A DNA stretch of 64,000 nucleotides from Marinobacterium rhizophilum (GTDB taxonomy: Bacteria; Pseudomonadota; Gammaproteobacteria; Pseudomonadales; Balneatricaceae), in contig NZ_CP073347.1 in assembly GCF_024397915.1 (NCBI RefSeq), forward strand, positions 2,108,001 through 2,172,000, read 5' to 3'. Positions 46,406 to 55,903 of the stretch are shown here, in pieces. A program made the translations under genes and the position numbers. The stretch's first letter is position 1. The number at the start of each line of letters is the position of its first letter. The notes below the pieces were generated by a model. The model saw only the letters and a program-made list of their open reading frames with translations. It was not told the DNA's origin and did not search any database.

Positions 46406-47482
46406 TCAGTCAGACAGACTGTTCAGGTAGGCGCGGTCGGAAATATTGGTCCAGACGCGAACCTTTTCCTGATACGCCTGCTGCGATTCGATGATCTTCT
46501 TCGCCAGCGGATCGGCGGCTGCGGCTTCTTCAAGCAGCTCGTCATTGGCACCCTTGAGCGCGGTCATGACATCGGCCGGGAAGGTCTTGACCTGGATCTG
46601 CGGGAACTCGGTTTTCATTTCCGCCCAGGCGGTGGCCGAGGCATCGTAGTTCTGGATGTACATGTCGTAGGAGGCCGTGCGCATGGAGACGCGCAGGATT
46701 TCCTGCAGGTCCGCCGGCAGCTTTTCCCAGCTGCGCTTGTTGATCAGGAACTGCAGCTCGGTGGCAGGCTCGTGCCAGCCGGTGTAGTAGTAAGGCGCGA
46801 TCTTGTGAAAGCCCATGCGCAGGTCAAGCCCGGGACCTACCCATTCCAGTGCGTCGATGGTGCGGCGCTCCAGCGCGGTATAGAGCTCGCCCGGCGGGAT
46901 ATTGGTCGGGTTGGCACCGAGCTTGGCCAGCACTTCACCGGCAAAGCCCGGGATGCGCATTTTCAGACCCTGGATATCATCCAGCGAGTTGATCTCTTTC
47001 TGGAACCAGCCGCCCATCTGGTTGCCGGTATTGCCACCGGGGAAGGACAGCAGGTTAAAGGGCGCGTACACCTCCTGCATCAGGTCCATGCCCTCGCCCT
47101 GGTAGAACCAGCCGTACTGCTCGGGGGTCGTCATGCCAAAGGGCATGGTGGTGAAATACAGGGTATTGGGGACCTTGCCCTTCCAGTAATAGGACGCCGA
47201 ATGACCCATGTCGTACTGGCCGGCGCGAACCATGTCGAACACCCCCAGCGGGGCCTTGTGCTTGTTGGCCGAATCAATGGTGATCTTCAGGCGGCCGTTG
47301 GACATTTTCTCCGCCATGGCGGCCATGTTGCGCGGTGCATCGCCAAAGATCGGGAAGTTGGTTTGCCAGGTTTCCGCCATCTTCAGACGGTAAACCTTTT
47401 CTTCGGCCTGGGCCGGATTGAACAGCGTGGCCACGCAGGCCGCCGCCGCAATCAGGGTGCGTGCAACAGGGAGTTTAAACAT
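46406..47482 (-). CDS. dctP: TRAP transporter substrate-binding protein DctP
   Basis: 358 residues with a signal peptide ending near NPAQAEE. The start MFKLPVARTL has AAGGTGA upstream. Key stretches are QYDMGHSASYYWKGKVPNTL, MPFGMTTPEQYGWFYQGEGM and ALERRTIDALEWVGPGLDLR. These recall the DctP subgroup that binds 2-oxo acids (TakP), lactate or related monocarboxylates rather than C4-dicarboxylates. The ligand assignment is tentative. Confidence 0.92.
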   Translation of the reverse strand: MFKLPVARTLIAAAACVATLFNPAQAEEKVYRLKMAETWQTNFPIFGDAPRNMAAMAEKMSNGRLKITIDSANKHKAPLGVFDMVRAGQYDMGHSASYYWKGKVPNTLYFTTMPFGMTTPEQYGWFYQGEGMDLMQEVYAPFNLLSFPGGNTGNQMGGWFQKEINSLDDIQGLKMRIPGFAGEVLAKLGANPTNIPPGELYTALERRTIDALEWVGPGLDLRMGFHKIAPYYYTGWHEPATELQFLINKRSWEKLPADLQEILRVSMRTASYDMYIQNYDASATAWAEMKTEFPQIQVKTFPADVMTALKGANDELLEEAAAADPLAKKIIESQQAYQEKVRVWTNISDRAYLNSLSD

Positions 47483-47721
47483 TGTTATTGTCACCTTTTG
47501 ACTGACTGCCCCCGGCGGGGCTTCAAGTGCGCCCAGGAGTCTTGTGGCCCTGCGCGCCCGCATCGGGTCCTTGTCGGAACCGTTGCGCTATGGTGACGAT
47601 TGCCCGCCCGTACCGCCATTCGCACTAATGCGCAGCGCTACCGGGGCCTGCACGGGGATTCTACCGAGGCGCATCAGTAGTACTACCTATACGCGCCGAT
47701 CGCGCCCCGAAAAGCGCACAC

Positions 47722-47750
47722 AAAAAAGGCCGCCCCTGGCGGGGCGGCCC
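47722..47750 (-). terminator. Terminator after ftsZ
   Basis: A 9-bp stem (GGCCGCCCC / GGGGCGGCC, loop TGGC) is followed on the minus strand by TTTTTT. It ends the ftsA-ftsZ unit 30 bp after ftsZ, so transcription does not continue to an lpxC gene. Confidence 0.92.
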
Positions 47751-47780
47751 AAAAATCACACAAGGAGGAATCAGCCCGGG

Positions 47781-48983
47781 TCAGTCGGCCTGGCGGCGCA
47801 AGAACGCCGGAATATCGAGAAAGTCCATGTCATCGGTGCCCGTCTTCTGCAATGCCTGCGCCGGCGCTTGCGCGGCCTCGGCTGCACGGGCAGCGCGCTC
47901 ATCGGCACGGTTGCGCAGCACGGTCGGCAGCTCCAGCTGGCTGTAATCGGTGGTAGGCTTGCCGGGGCCCGGGCGAGACGACACACTGGCAGTGCCACCA
48001 TTGGCCACCCGAACTTCCTGCTGCTGTACCTGGCCCAGCCCCGTCGCGACCACGGTAATGCGGATTTCGTCGCTCATCTCGGGATCTATAACGGTACCCA
48101 CCACGATGGTGGCGTTGTCGGAGGCGTACTGCTCGACAATGTTGCCGACTTCTGAGAATTCCCCCAGGCTCAGATCCAGCCCGGCGGTGATATTGACCAG
48201 TACCCCGCGGGCCCCCTTGAGGTCCACGTCTTCCAGCAGAGGACTGTTGATGGCAGCTTCCGTGGCTTCCCGCGCACGGCCTTCACCGCGCCCACTGCCA
48301 GTACCCATCATCGCCATGCCCATTTCGGACATGACGGTGCGAACGTCCGCGAAGTCGACGTTGATCATGCCCGGGCGAATAATCAGGTCGGCAATCCCCT
48401 GCACCGCGCCACGCAGAACATCGTTGGCCGCATTGAAGGCATTGATCAGGCTGCAGTTCTTGCCCAGTACCGGCAGCAGCTTTTCGTTGGGAATAATGAT
48501 CAGCGAATCCACGCTTTCCTTGAGCTCGCGAATGCCGTCCTCCGCGATCTTCAGGCGTTTCCTGCCTTCAAACGGGAAGGGCCGCGTGACCACGGCAACC
48601 GTCAGGATACCCAGCTCCCGCGCGACTTCCGCGACGATGGGGGCAGCACCCGTGCCGGTGCCTCCGCCCATGCCGGCGGTGATAAACACCATGTCGGCTC
48701 CGGTAATCATCTGCGCGATCCGCTCACGGTCTTCCAGGGCGGCCTGGCGACCGATCTCCGGATTGGCGCCGGCACCGAGCCCCTTGGTCAGCTCGCCGCC
48801 GAGCTGAATCACGCTGCGGGCCGCCAGCCCGGAAAGCGCCTGGGCGTCGGTGTTGGCACAAATAAAATCCACACCTTCAACATCGGTGGAGACCATGTGC
48901 TGTACGGCGTTTCCGCCGCCACCGCCCACGCCTATCACCTTGATGACGGCATTTTGCGCAATGCTATCAGCCAGTTCGAACAT
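47781..48983 (-). CDS. ftsZ: Cell division GTPase FtsZ
   Basis: 400 residues, tubulin-like. IKVIGVGGGGGNAVQHM opens the GTPase domain, AGMGGGTGTGAAP is the tubulin signature, and NVDFADVRTVMSEMG the T7 synergy loop. After a variable linker the conserved C-terminal peptide LDIPAFLRRQAD, which binds FtsA and ZipA, is intact. AAGGAGG precedes the ATG. It polymerises into the Z-ring at mid-cell. It is 87 bp downstream of ftsA and ends at a strong terminator. Confidence 0.98.
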   Translation of the reverse strand: MFELADSIAQNAVIKVIGVGGGGGNAVQHMVSTDVEGVDFICANTDAQALSGLAARSVIQLGGELTKGLGAGANPEIGRQAALEDRERIAQMITGADMVFITAGMGGGTGTGAAPIVAEVARELGILTVAVVTRPFPFEGRKRLKIAEDGIRELKESVDSLIIIPNEKLLPVLGKNCSLINAFNAANDVLRGAVQGIADLIIRPGMINVDFADVRTVMSEMGMAMMGTGSGRGEGRAREATEAAINSPLLEDVDLKGARGVLVNITAGLDLSLGEFSEVGNIVEQYASDNATIVVGTVIDPEMSDEIRITVVATGLGQVQQQEVRVANGGTASVSSRPGPGKPTTDYSQLELPTVLRNRADERAARAAEAAQAPAQALQKTGTDDMDFLDIPAFLRRQAD

Positions 48984-49070
48984 CTGTTTCCCCTCCTTGC
49001 GAGGTGCCAGCTTCTGCGTCTGCGCACCTGCGTGTGTCTAACGTTATGGACTTCTTCGCAACCAACACAA

Positions 49071-50339
49071 CTAAAAATTACCCTGCAGCCAGGATTTCAT
49101 GCGCTCAACCATTCCAGGCTGCTCCACAACCTCGATGGGCTGAGGCTCGCGCCTCGACGCTTCACCCTGGCCGGAATAGGCGCCGTTAAAATTCTGCCGG
49201 GCATAGAGCAGCAATCCCTGTGCCGTGGCATAAATCGGGTTGCCCAGGATATCCTCCATGCCATAGATGCCCGTCGGGCTGGCGAGGCGTACCGGAATAT
49301 GGAAAATTTCCTCGGCCAGCTCAACCGCCCCTTCCATCTTCGCCGTGCCGCCGGTGAGCACGATGCCCGCCGCCACCAGATCCTCGAAACCGCAGCGACG
49401 CAGTTCCGCCTGAATCAGCGAAAACAGCTCCTCGTAACGGGGCTCGACCACCTCGGCGAGGGACTGGCGCGACAGGCTGCGCGGCGGGCGTTCGCCAACA
49501 CTGGGCACCTTGATGGTTTCATCGGCCCGTGCCAGCTGTGCCAGGGCGCAGGCATACTTCACCTTAAGTTCTTCGGCGTTCTGCGTCGGCGTGCGCAACG
49601 CCATGGCAAGATCGTTGGTCACCTGGTCACCGGCCACTGGAATGGAGGCCGTATGCCGAATGGCTCCGCCGGTAAAGACCGCGATATCGGTGGTACCGCC
49701 ACCAATATCCACCAGGCAGACGCCAAGGTCCTTTTCGTCGTCGGTCAGCACCGCATAGCTCGAGGCCAGCGGCTGCAACACCACACCGTCGACATCCAGA
49801 CCGCAACGACGGACGCACTTTTCGATGTTCTGCACGGCATTGATGGACCCGGTCACCAGGTGCACCTTGGCTTCCAGGCGCACACCCGACATCCCCAGAG
49901 GCTCCTTGATGCCCTCCTGGTTATCGATCAGGTATTCCTGCGGCAATATATGAATGATTTTCTGATCCGCCGGAATGGCGACAGCCCGGGCGGCATCGAT
50001 CACCCGCTCCAGGTCCTGCTCGGTCACTTCCCGCTCGCGTACGGCGACAATTCCGTGGGAATTCAGGCTGCTGATATGGTTGCCGGCGATGCCCACGGTC
50101 ACGGAGTGCACCTTGCAGCCGGCCATCAGCTCGGCCTCTTCCACCGCCCGCTGGATCGAATTCACGGTGGACTCGATATTGACGACCACACCGCGCTTTA
50201 ACCCCCGGGAAGGCTGAGCACCGATACCCACCAGCTCAATACGCCCGTTCGGATCCATCTCGCCCACCAGGCAGACCACCTTGGAGGTTCCGATGTCGAG
50301 TCCGACAATCATATTATTAGGCGTTACCATTTTTGCCAT
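49071..50339 (-). CDS. ftsA: Cell division protein FtsA
   Basis: 422 residues, actin-fold membrane tether of FtsZ. MIVGLDIGTSKVVCLVGE is the phosphate-1 motif, LGVCLVDIGGGTTDIAVFTG phosphate-2, AAGIVLTGGTAKMEGAVELA the adenosine motif, and the C terminus MVERMKSWLQGNF is the amphipathic membrane-targeting helix. The start at 50339 (MAKMVTPNN) fits family length; the ribosome site is weak and the second ATG (50330) is possible. No ftsQ precedes it. Confidence 0.95.
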   Translation of the reverse strand: MAKMVTPNNMIVGLDIGTSKVVCLVGEMDPNGRIELVGIGAQPSRGLKRGVVVNIESTVNSIQRAVEEAELMAGCKVHSVTVGIAGNHISSLNSHGIVAVREREVTEQDLERVIDAARAVAIPADQKIIHILPQEYLIDNQEGIKEPLGMSGVRLEAKVHLVTGSINAVQNIEKCVRRCGLDVDGVVLQPLASSYAVLTDDEKDLGVCLVDIGGGTTDIAVFTGGAIRHTASIPVAGDQVTNDLAMALRTPTQNAEELKVKYACALAQLARADETIKVPSVGERPPRSLSRQSLAEVVEPRYEELFSLIQAELRRCGFEDLVAAGIVLTGGTAKMEGAVELAEEIFHIPVRLASPTGIYGMEDILGNPIYATAQGLLLYARQNFNGAYSGQGEASRREPQPIEVVEQPGMVERMKSWLQGNF

Positions 50340-50782
50340 CGTCCGCTTTGGATAAAGTCCGTTTAGAAAGGCGCTCGAGTTAAATATCGCAAGAACCGCG
50401 CCAACTTCAATCGGCCTTTTGCTAACTGCAGTTATAGCAAGAGACTGGAACAAAATGTACAAAAAAACAACAGTACTTGTCACCTGTATATCGGCAATGT
50501 TTTACCGAAGTTTAGCAAAATTCTTTGTTTTTCAGTTGTATAGTTTTTTCAGAGCGGCAAAGTTTTTCCGCCCAGGATGCTAATAAACCCGCTGCCTTTC
50601 CAATGAGCTTTAAAATAAAAATCAAGAATCAATCTTGATAAATAAAATAAACATCATTATTTAATATTGAAGAATCCAGAATAATTCAAAAACAGGTTTT
50701 GATTTATCACGACCTATATCAACAATTCATAGTGATTTTAAACGCCCGTCAAAAACAGCAGCACCCTTGAAAAACGCCGCGC
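50340..50782. promoter_or_regulatory. AT-rich leader upstream of ftsA
   Basis: 443 bp with no gene, and far more AT-rich than the rest of the window from about 50440 to 50740 (many A and T runs). It must hold the ftsA-ftsZ promoter, but several -10-like boxes occur and I cannot choose one. CAAGAATCAATCTTG (50623-50637) is a short perfect dyad. Confidence 0.45.
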
Positions 50783-51415
50783 CTAATCCTGGTAACCGTA
50801 ATCGGCTCCGCCCTGCCATTGCAAACCCGATCCAGGCCCGTCCAGGTACTGCCGAATACTGGTGCGGCCATCCGCCAGAAAGCTGCAGTCCATGAAATTG
50901 TCCAGCACCTCGGGCCCCTGGGCGGCGGCGGCCCGCAGGCAAAAGGCGAGGTAGCGCGGATAGGGCAGAATGTCGTCACGCCACAGCAGACCGCTGTAAT
51001 ACCGGCCCACCCGGCGGTGGTATTCCGTCGGTGTCACACACTTGTTAAGGCGGTAATCCACGTCATTGCTGCCGGTGCACAGACGCCCAAGGCAGCGTCC
51101 GCCGAATTCATCCAGCGCCTCGACCTCGACCCAGCGATAGCGGTGTTCACGTTCATAGAGCGCGGGAAAGTCCGCCTCCGGCACTTCAAATGCCGAACAG
51201 ATAATGTCCACCCCCGGCATCGCCCGGGTTGAACAGGAAGCAATTTCAAGACTGGCAGGATCAGCCCCGTGGCGACTGAAAAACACCACGCCAACCTTGT
51301 TGAAAATGCGGCCGTATCCGGGCACTCGAACGCGGCGAAAACTGCTTAGACCGGGCACGGTTTCCAGCGCCGAGCGCTCGGACAGCAGAGAGCCAAACCC
51401 CAGTACCGTGATCAT
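50783..51415 (-). CDS. Gamma-glutamylcyclotransferase-like protein
   Basis: 210 residues from an ATG with GGAGGCAAGGCG upstream. The N-terminal VLGFGSLLSERSALETVPGL is the substrate-loop YGSLL-type motif of the GGCT fold, and YEREHRYRWVEVEALDEFGG carries the usual catalytic glutamate region. Cleavage of a gamma-glutamyl amide is possible; many relatives are uncharacterised. Confidence 0.7.
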   Translation of the reverse strand: MITVLGFGSLLSERSALETVPGLSSFRRVRVPGYGRIFNKVGVVFFSRHGADPASLEIASCSTRAMPGVDIICSAFEVPEADFPALYEREHRYRWVEVEALDEFGGRCLGRLCTGSNDVDYRLNKCVTPTEYHRRVGRYYSGLLWRDDILPYPRYLAFCLRAAAAQGPEVLDNFMDCSFLADGRTSIRQYLDGPGSGLQWQGGADYGYQD

Positions 51416-51460
51416 CGCCTTGCCTCCAGAGCTATTGCGGCCATCCGCCAACAGGACTGC

Positions 51461-51811
51461 CTACCAGTAAATATAGAGTGCCGGGATTGCAGCCAGCACC
51501 AGCGGCGCCATCACAAAGAGCGTGCGTACATGGCCCAGCAGGGGCTGCAGTACAACCAGGTGGATCACCGGAAAGGTCAGGAAGATGCACAGCAGCGGAA
51601 TCCACCAGTCCAGCAGGCGAAAGCCATAGGCCATGGCACCGAGCAGAGTCAGGGCGGCAAAGTTACCGATCATCACAACCCACAGCTGGCCACCGCGCTG
51701 CAGCGCAAAAGGCGGTTTCTGATCGTCGGGCAGCTTGTTGATGGCACCGGCACTCAGCGCCGCGGACATGGACACTAAACCGCTGAGCAAGAATAATACG
51801 AGGGGATTCAA
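51461..51811 (-). CDS. Small membrane protein
   Basis: 116 residues from a TTG start with AGGAG eight bases upstream; the frame is open to 51847. Four hydrophobic segments: PLVLFLLSGLVSMSAALSAG, WVVMIGNFAALTLLGAMAYG, WWIPLLCIFLTFPVIHLVVL and LFVMAPLVLAAIPALYIYW. No family recognised. Confidence 0.7.
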   Translation of the reverse strand: MNPLVLFLLSGLVSMSAALSAGAINKLPDDQKPPFALQRGGQLWVVMIGNFAALTLLGAMAYGFRLLDWWIPLLCIFLTFPVIHLVVLQPLLGHVRTLFVMAPLVLAAIPALYIYW

Positions 51812-51988
51812 AGGACAGGCTCCTGATAAGGTCGTCAACGGCCGCATTGTACGGGATTTACCGCGTATCCACAGCCCCGCACCGGGCGCCTGCCGCGCAC
51901 TTGCGTAGCGCCATCTCGAGCGCCGGCATCGACCCGCGCAGCCTCGATTGCTACTATCCCGGGCTTTGGATCAGGAAGTACTCTCGCC

Positions 51989-53035
51989 ATGCTGCTGTTG
52001 AAACGCCTGCGCAAGCTGATCTACCACAACTTCAAGGAAATGAAGTGGCAGGGCCTGCTGCTATCACTGCTGGGTTACATGCTGCTGTGCTGGCTGGTAC
52101 TGCGCCTGCTGGGGGAAACCGAGCTGGCCGGGGCCGACTACCTCTACTGGCTCATCGTCACGGCTTCGACGGTGGGCTATGGCGACCTGTCGCCCGCCAC
52201 CGCCGGCGGCAAGCTGTTCAGCGCATTTTTCGTTATTCCGATCGGGCTGGGCCTGTTCGCACTGACCGTCGGCAAGGTTGCCGCCTTCAGTGCCTACCAA
52301 TGGAGAAAGGGCATTATGGGCATGAAGGCACTGAACCTGAACGAACACATTCTGGTCATCGGCTGGGATCCGCAGCGCACGCCGCAACTGCTGCGCCTGC
52401 TGCTGATTGAGGCGCGGCAAAACCTGGGGCGCACCCTCTGCCTCTGTGTCAGCGACGAGATCGAAAACCCGCTGCCCGGAGAAATCGAGTTCGTGCGGGT
52501 ATCCGCCTACAACGACCCGGCTGAGATGCAACGCAGCTGCATCGACCAAGCCTCCAGCATTATCATCGACTGCGCCCGGGACGACAGCACCCTGGCCGCC
52601 GCCCTCTACAGCCACAGCCGCAACCCCGGCGCCCACAGCATTGCCTATTTTCGCGACCAGTCCCTCAGCCAGCTGCTGCGCCACCATTGCCCCAATATCG
52701 AGTGCACCCCCTCGGTAGCGGTGGAGCTGATGGTCAAGGCGGCGATGGACCCGGGCTCCAGCGCCCTGCACCGCCAGTTGCTCAGTGCCGGCGACGGCAT
52801 GACCCAGTACTCGGTACGCTATCCCGATGCTCTGGCCCCCATCAGTATCCGTCGCCTGTACGCCCCGCTGAAGGAGCACTACCAGGCCACCCTTATTGCA
52901 GTGGACCTGGAGGCCGACGGCGAACCCGAGGTCAACCCGCCGCTGGATCTGGAGCTGCACCCCGGCGCGCTGATCTACTACATCGCGCCGGCCCGCATTC
53001 ACGCCTTTGACTGGGCCGCCCTGACACAGCCTTGA
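51989..53035 (+). CDS. Potassium channel protein with TrkA-N-like domain
   Basis: 348 residues. Two membrane helices (about 21-41 and 76-98) flank the selectivity filter TASTVGYGDLSPAT (TVGYGD at 61-66). A cytoplasmic Rossmann domain (EHILVIGWDPQRTPQLLRLL, SIIIDCARDDSTLAAALYSH) follows. The dinucleotide motif GWDPQR lacks the usual GxGxxG glycines, so the ligand may not be NAD. AGGAAG precedes the ATG. Confidence 0.9.
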   Translation: MLLLKRLRKLIYHNFKEMKWQGLLLSLLGYMLLCWLVLRLLGETELAGADYLYWLIVTASTVGYGDLSPATAGGKLFSAFFVIPIGLGLFALTVGKVAAFSAYQWRKGIMGMKALNLNEHILVIGWDPQRTPQLLRLLLIEARQNLGRTLCLCVSDEIENPLPGEIEFVRVSAYNDPAEMQRSCIDQASSIIIDCARDDSTLAAALYSHSRNPGAHSIAYFRDQSLSQLLRHHCPNIECTPSVAVELMVKAAMDPGSSALHRQLLSAGDGMTQYSVRYPDALAPISIRRLYAPLKEHYQATLIAVDLEADGEPEVNPPLDLELHPGALIYYIAPARIHAFDWAALTQP

Positions 53036-53153
53036 GCGCGAAGGCGCCCTGAGCCCGCAGCAGGGCAACGAGCGCTCAGGGCAAAGGCCCCTGCACCCGG
53101 GCGTAAAAAGCGCTAGAATAACGCCCCCTTGCACATCACAGCGCGCCTTTGCC

Positions 53154-53795
53154 ATGCCCGACTTTCTCGTCAACGAAGCCATAGAAGACTACGCCTTTAT
53201 CAGCACAGGTGCTGAGCCTGCGCTGCTGCAGGAACTGATTGATGCCACCAACGAAAACATGGGCTGGCCACAGAAACTGTCAGGCCGGCTGGTGGGGCGC
53301 ACACTGAAAATGCTGGTGGCACTGGCGCAACCGAAGGTCGCGCTGGAAATTGGCATGTTCACCGGCTATTCGGCGCTGTCGATCGCAGAAGGCATGCCCG
53401 ACGACGGCCGGCTGATCTGCTGCGAAACCAACCCGCGGGCCATCGAGTTCGCCCAGGGCTTTTTCGACCGCAGCGAACACGGCCACAAGATCGAAGTCAT
53501 CTTCGGCCGGGCGCTGGATACCCTGGAAACCCTGGATCTGGAACTTGATTTCAGCTTTATCGACGCCGACAAGCGCAGTTACCTGGAGTACTACGAACGC
53601 GTCAGGGCCATGACCCGCCCCGGCGGGCTGATCGTGCTGGACAATATGCTCTGGTCCGGCAAGGTGATTCAGCCCGAATCCGATATCGACGATACCCTGG
53701 TGGAGCTTAACCGCCGGATCGCCGCCGACCCCGATGTGGAAAACATCTTCCTGACCGTACGTGATGGCGTCAACGTGGTGCGCAAGCTGCGCTAG
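53154..53795 (+). CDS. Class I O-methyltransferase (caffeoyl-CoA/catechol type)
   Basis: 213 residues. The SAM site is KVALEIGMFTGYSALSIAEG; LDFSFIDADKRSYLEYYE gives the metal-ligand aspartate and GGLIVLDNMLWSGKV the next one, as in the divalent-metal O-methyltransferase 3 family. Transfers a methyl group to a catechol-like hydroxyl; substrate unknown. Confidence 0.9.
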   Translation: MPDFLVNEAIEDYAFISTGAEPALLQELIDATNENMGWPQKLSGRLVGRTLKMLVALAQPKVALEIGMFTGYSALSIAEGMPDDGRLICCETNPRAIEFAQGFFDRSEHGHKIEVIFGRALDTLETLDLELDFSFIDADKRSYLEYYERVRAMTRPGGLIVLDNMLWSGKVIQPESDIDDTLVELNRRIAADPDVENIFLTVRDGVNVVRKLR

Positions 53796-53811
53796 CGGGC
53801 ATTGCGCGAAC

Positions 53812-54408
53812 TCAATGGGTCAGTGACACCAGATCACTGACCAACTCCCGGCGCAGCGCATCACCCACCTCCAGAGGCCCGATCCGGCACGCCGGGTGGT
53901 CGACACCGGCATGCAGCGCCCGGCCCTTGGCCGCGGCACTCAGCATCGCCGGAGTCAGCTCAAAACGCAGAAAGTGCACGCTGGACGTTTTTTCATCGGT
54001 GCTGCGCTCCATATCCTCATCGGCAATGGCGAATACCGGCTCCAGCGTGCCCACCTGCATCCAGACCCGGTGCTCGACCGCCACCATCGCCTGCAAACGC
54101 CGACGCCGCTCGGGAACATCGGCGATTTCGATCATCAGCGTCGCCTTCCAGTTGGAGCCATCGGGGATCAGCGGATTGTAGGCGTTGAGTTCATCCAGTA
54201 TTTCGGCCTCTTCAAACAGTTTTTCGATACGCAACATTTCCTGAATCTGGTACTGCACCGTGGTGCGATCCTCGAACAGCAGGCGCAGATGATCGCCGAG
54301 CATCAACTGTCGGTCACGCTTGTGGGCCATGACCCGGGCGCGGAAGTCACCACGCCGGCGAGCATAGGTTTCCAGTGGCCAAAGGTCCTGCGGGGTAAGC
54401 TTGTTCAT
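53812..54408 (-). CDS. DUF3501-family protein
   Basis: 198 residues from an ATG preceded by GGAGTCGCC. LWPLETYARRRGDFRARVMA, LMLGDHLRLLFEDRTTVQYQ and IQEMLRIEKLFEEAEI are the conserved N-terminal part of DUF3501. Proteins of this family occur beside rubrerythrin and an HdrD-like iron-sulfur protein, the same trio as here. Function unknown; a role in peroxide defence is inference. Confidence 0.85.
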   Translation of the reverse strand: MNKLTPQDLWPLETYARRRGDFRARVMAHKRDRQLMLGDHLRLLFEDRTTVQYQIQEMLRIEKLFEEAEILDELNAYNPLIPDGSNWKATLMIEIADVPERRRRLQAMVAVEHRVWMQVGTLEPVFAIADEDMERSTDEKTSSVHFLRFELTPAMLSAAAKGRALHAGVDHPACRIGPLEVGDALRRELVSDLVSLTH

Positions 54409-54451
54409 GAGGCGACTCCGTACAGTGCCAGGGGGATGCGGTCGCGCGCAG

Positions 54452-55792
54452 TCAAATGCCATAGGCCTTGCGCAGCAGGCTGATGGGGGGTTCGGCCTGA
54501 TCGACCCCTTCGCTGAGGTGAGCGATATGGGTCGCGGCCATGGGGCAGTCGCTGGCGAAGTGATCCGCCTGCTGCTGTTCCACCTTGCGCACCACCGGGC
54601 GGGCGATTTTTACCGAACGCTCACGGGTTTCCACCCGCACCGCATAGGTGCCGTCATGGCCGGAGCAACGCTCCAGCGCGTGCACCTGGGTGTCCGGCAC
54701 CAGGTTCAGCACATCGCGGGTCTTGAGACCGATATTCTGCACCCGCAGATGACAGGCCACCTGGTAACTGATGTCGCCGAGCCCCTGGGCGAAATCCAGC
54801 TTCAGGCCGCCCCCCCTGTGCCGCAGCCACAGGTACTCGAACGGATCAAAGAAGGCAGCCCGTACCCTGGCGACGTCGGCATCGTCCGGGAACAGCAACG
54901 GCAGCTCCTGCTTGAACATCAGCACGCAGGAGGGAATGGGCGCGATCAGGTCAAAGCCTTCATCCACCAGCGCCGCCAGCCGCGGGATGTTGTACTCCCG
55001 TGCCCTTGCCACCGATGCCAGATCCCCCAGCTCCATCTTGGGCATGGCGCAGCATTTTTCCCGTGGCACCATCTCGATATGGATGTCGTTGTGCTGATAA
55101 ACGCGAAACAGGTCCTCCCCCAGTTCAGGACCGTTGTAGTTGCCGTAACAGGTGGCAAAGAGCGCTACCTTGCCGGTGGTGCCGTTCAGCGCCCGCGGAC
55201 TGATAGCCTGTCGCAGCGGCGCCACGCGCTTGCGCAAGGTTTTGCGATGGTATTTGGGCAGTGGGGCCTGGTGGTGCACGCCCAGGGATTTCTCCAGCAG
55301 GCTGCGAAACCCGCCGTTCGCGTTCATCCCGTTTACGGTGATATCGACAAGCGGGATTGATGCCAGAGCGCCAACCCGGTCCGTGCTGGTGAGGACAAGA
55401 TCACGCAAGGATGCCCGCTGTTGCTGGAAGTGCACCGCCTTGGCTCGCAACATCAGGTGCGGAAAGTCCACGTTCCATTCATGGGGTGGCACGTAGGGGC
55501 ACTTGGTCATGTAGCAGAGATCGCACAGATAGCACTGATCCGCCACCTTCATGAAGTCCGCCTTGTCGACACCGTCCACTTCCATGGTGTCGGACTCGTC
55601 CACCAGGTCAAACAGCGTCGGGAAGGCATCGCAGAGGCTGACGCAACGCCGGCAGCCGTGGCAGATATCAAATACCCGCGCCAGCTCCTGGTTCAGAGCC
55701 TCGCTGTCGTAAAAGGCCGGTGACTGCCAGTCAATCGGGTGGCGGGTCGGTGCCTCCAGGCTCCCTTCGCGCGGTGTGCTGTGCTGACTCAT
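54452..55792 (-). CDS. HdrD/GlpC-like iron-sulfur oxidoreductase
   Basis: 446 residues from an ATG preceded by AAGGGAGCG. Two ferredoxin-type [4Fe-4S] motifs (CHGCRRCVSLCDAF, CYLCDLCYMTKCP) lead, followed by two CCG-domain-like cysteine segments (REKCCAMPKMELGD, LERCSGHDGTY). It resembles the heterodisulfide reductase D / glycerol-3-phosphate dehydrogenase C group. It sits between rubrerythrin and DUF3501 genes, so it may pass electrons to rubrerythrin. Confidence 0.85.
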   Translation of the reverse strand: MSQHSTPREGSLEAPTRHPIDWQSPAFYDSEALNQELARVFDICHGCRRCVSLCDAFPTLFDLVDESDTMEVDGVDKADFMKVADQCYLCDLCYMTKCPYVPPHEWNVDFPHLMLRAKAVHFQQQRASLRDLVLTSTDRVGALASIPLVDITVNGMNANGGFRSLLEKSLGVHHQAPLPKYHRKTLRKRVAPLRQAISPRALNGTTGKVALFATCYGNYNGPELGEDLFRVYQHNDIHIEMVPREKCCAMPKMELGDLASVARAREYNIPRLAALVDEGFDLIAPIPSCVLMFKQELPLLFPDDADVARVRAAFFDPFEYLWLRHRGGGLKLDFAQGLGDISYQVACHLRVQNIGLKTRDVLNLVPDTQVHALERCSGHDGTYAVRVETRERSVKIARPVVRKVEQQQADHFASDCPMAATHIAHLSEGVDQAEPPISLLRKAYGI

Positions 55793-55903
55793 GGCGCTCC
55801 CTTCTTCAAGGCGGCCCGCAACGCGGCCGGCGAGGCCCAAAAAGACCGCCCGGCACCCTGCCCGCAGCGGCAGTCACTATGGTGGCAACCAGGCGATGCC
55901 CGC

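Noticed and set aside
50340..50782. Small gene in the ftsA leader
   Set aside because: Only very short frames exist in this AT-rich stretch, without ribosome sites or protein-like composition.
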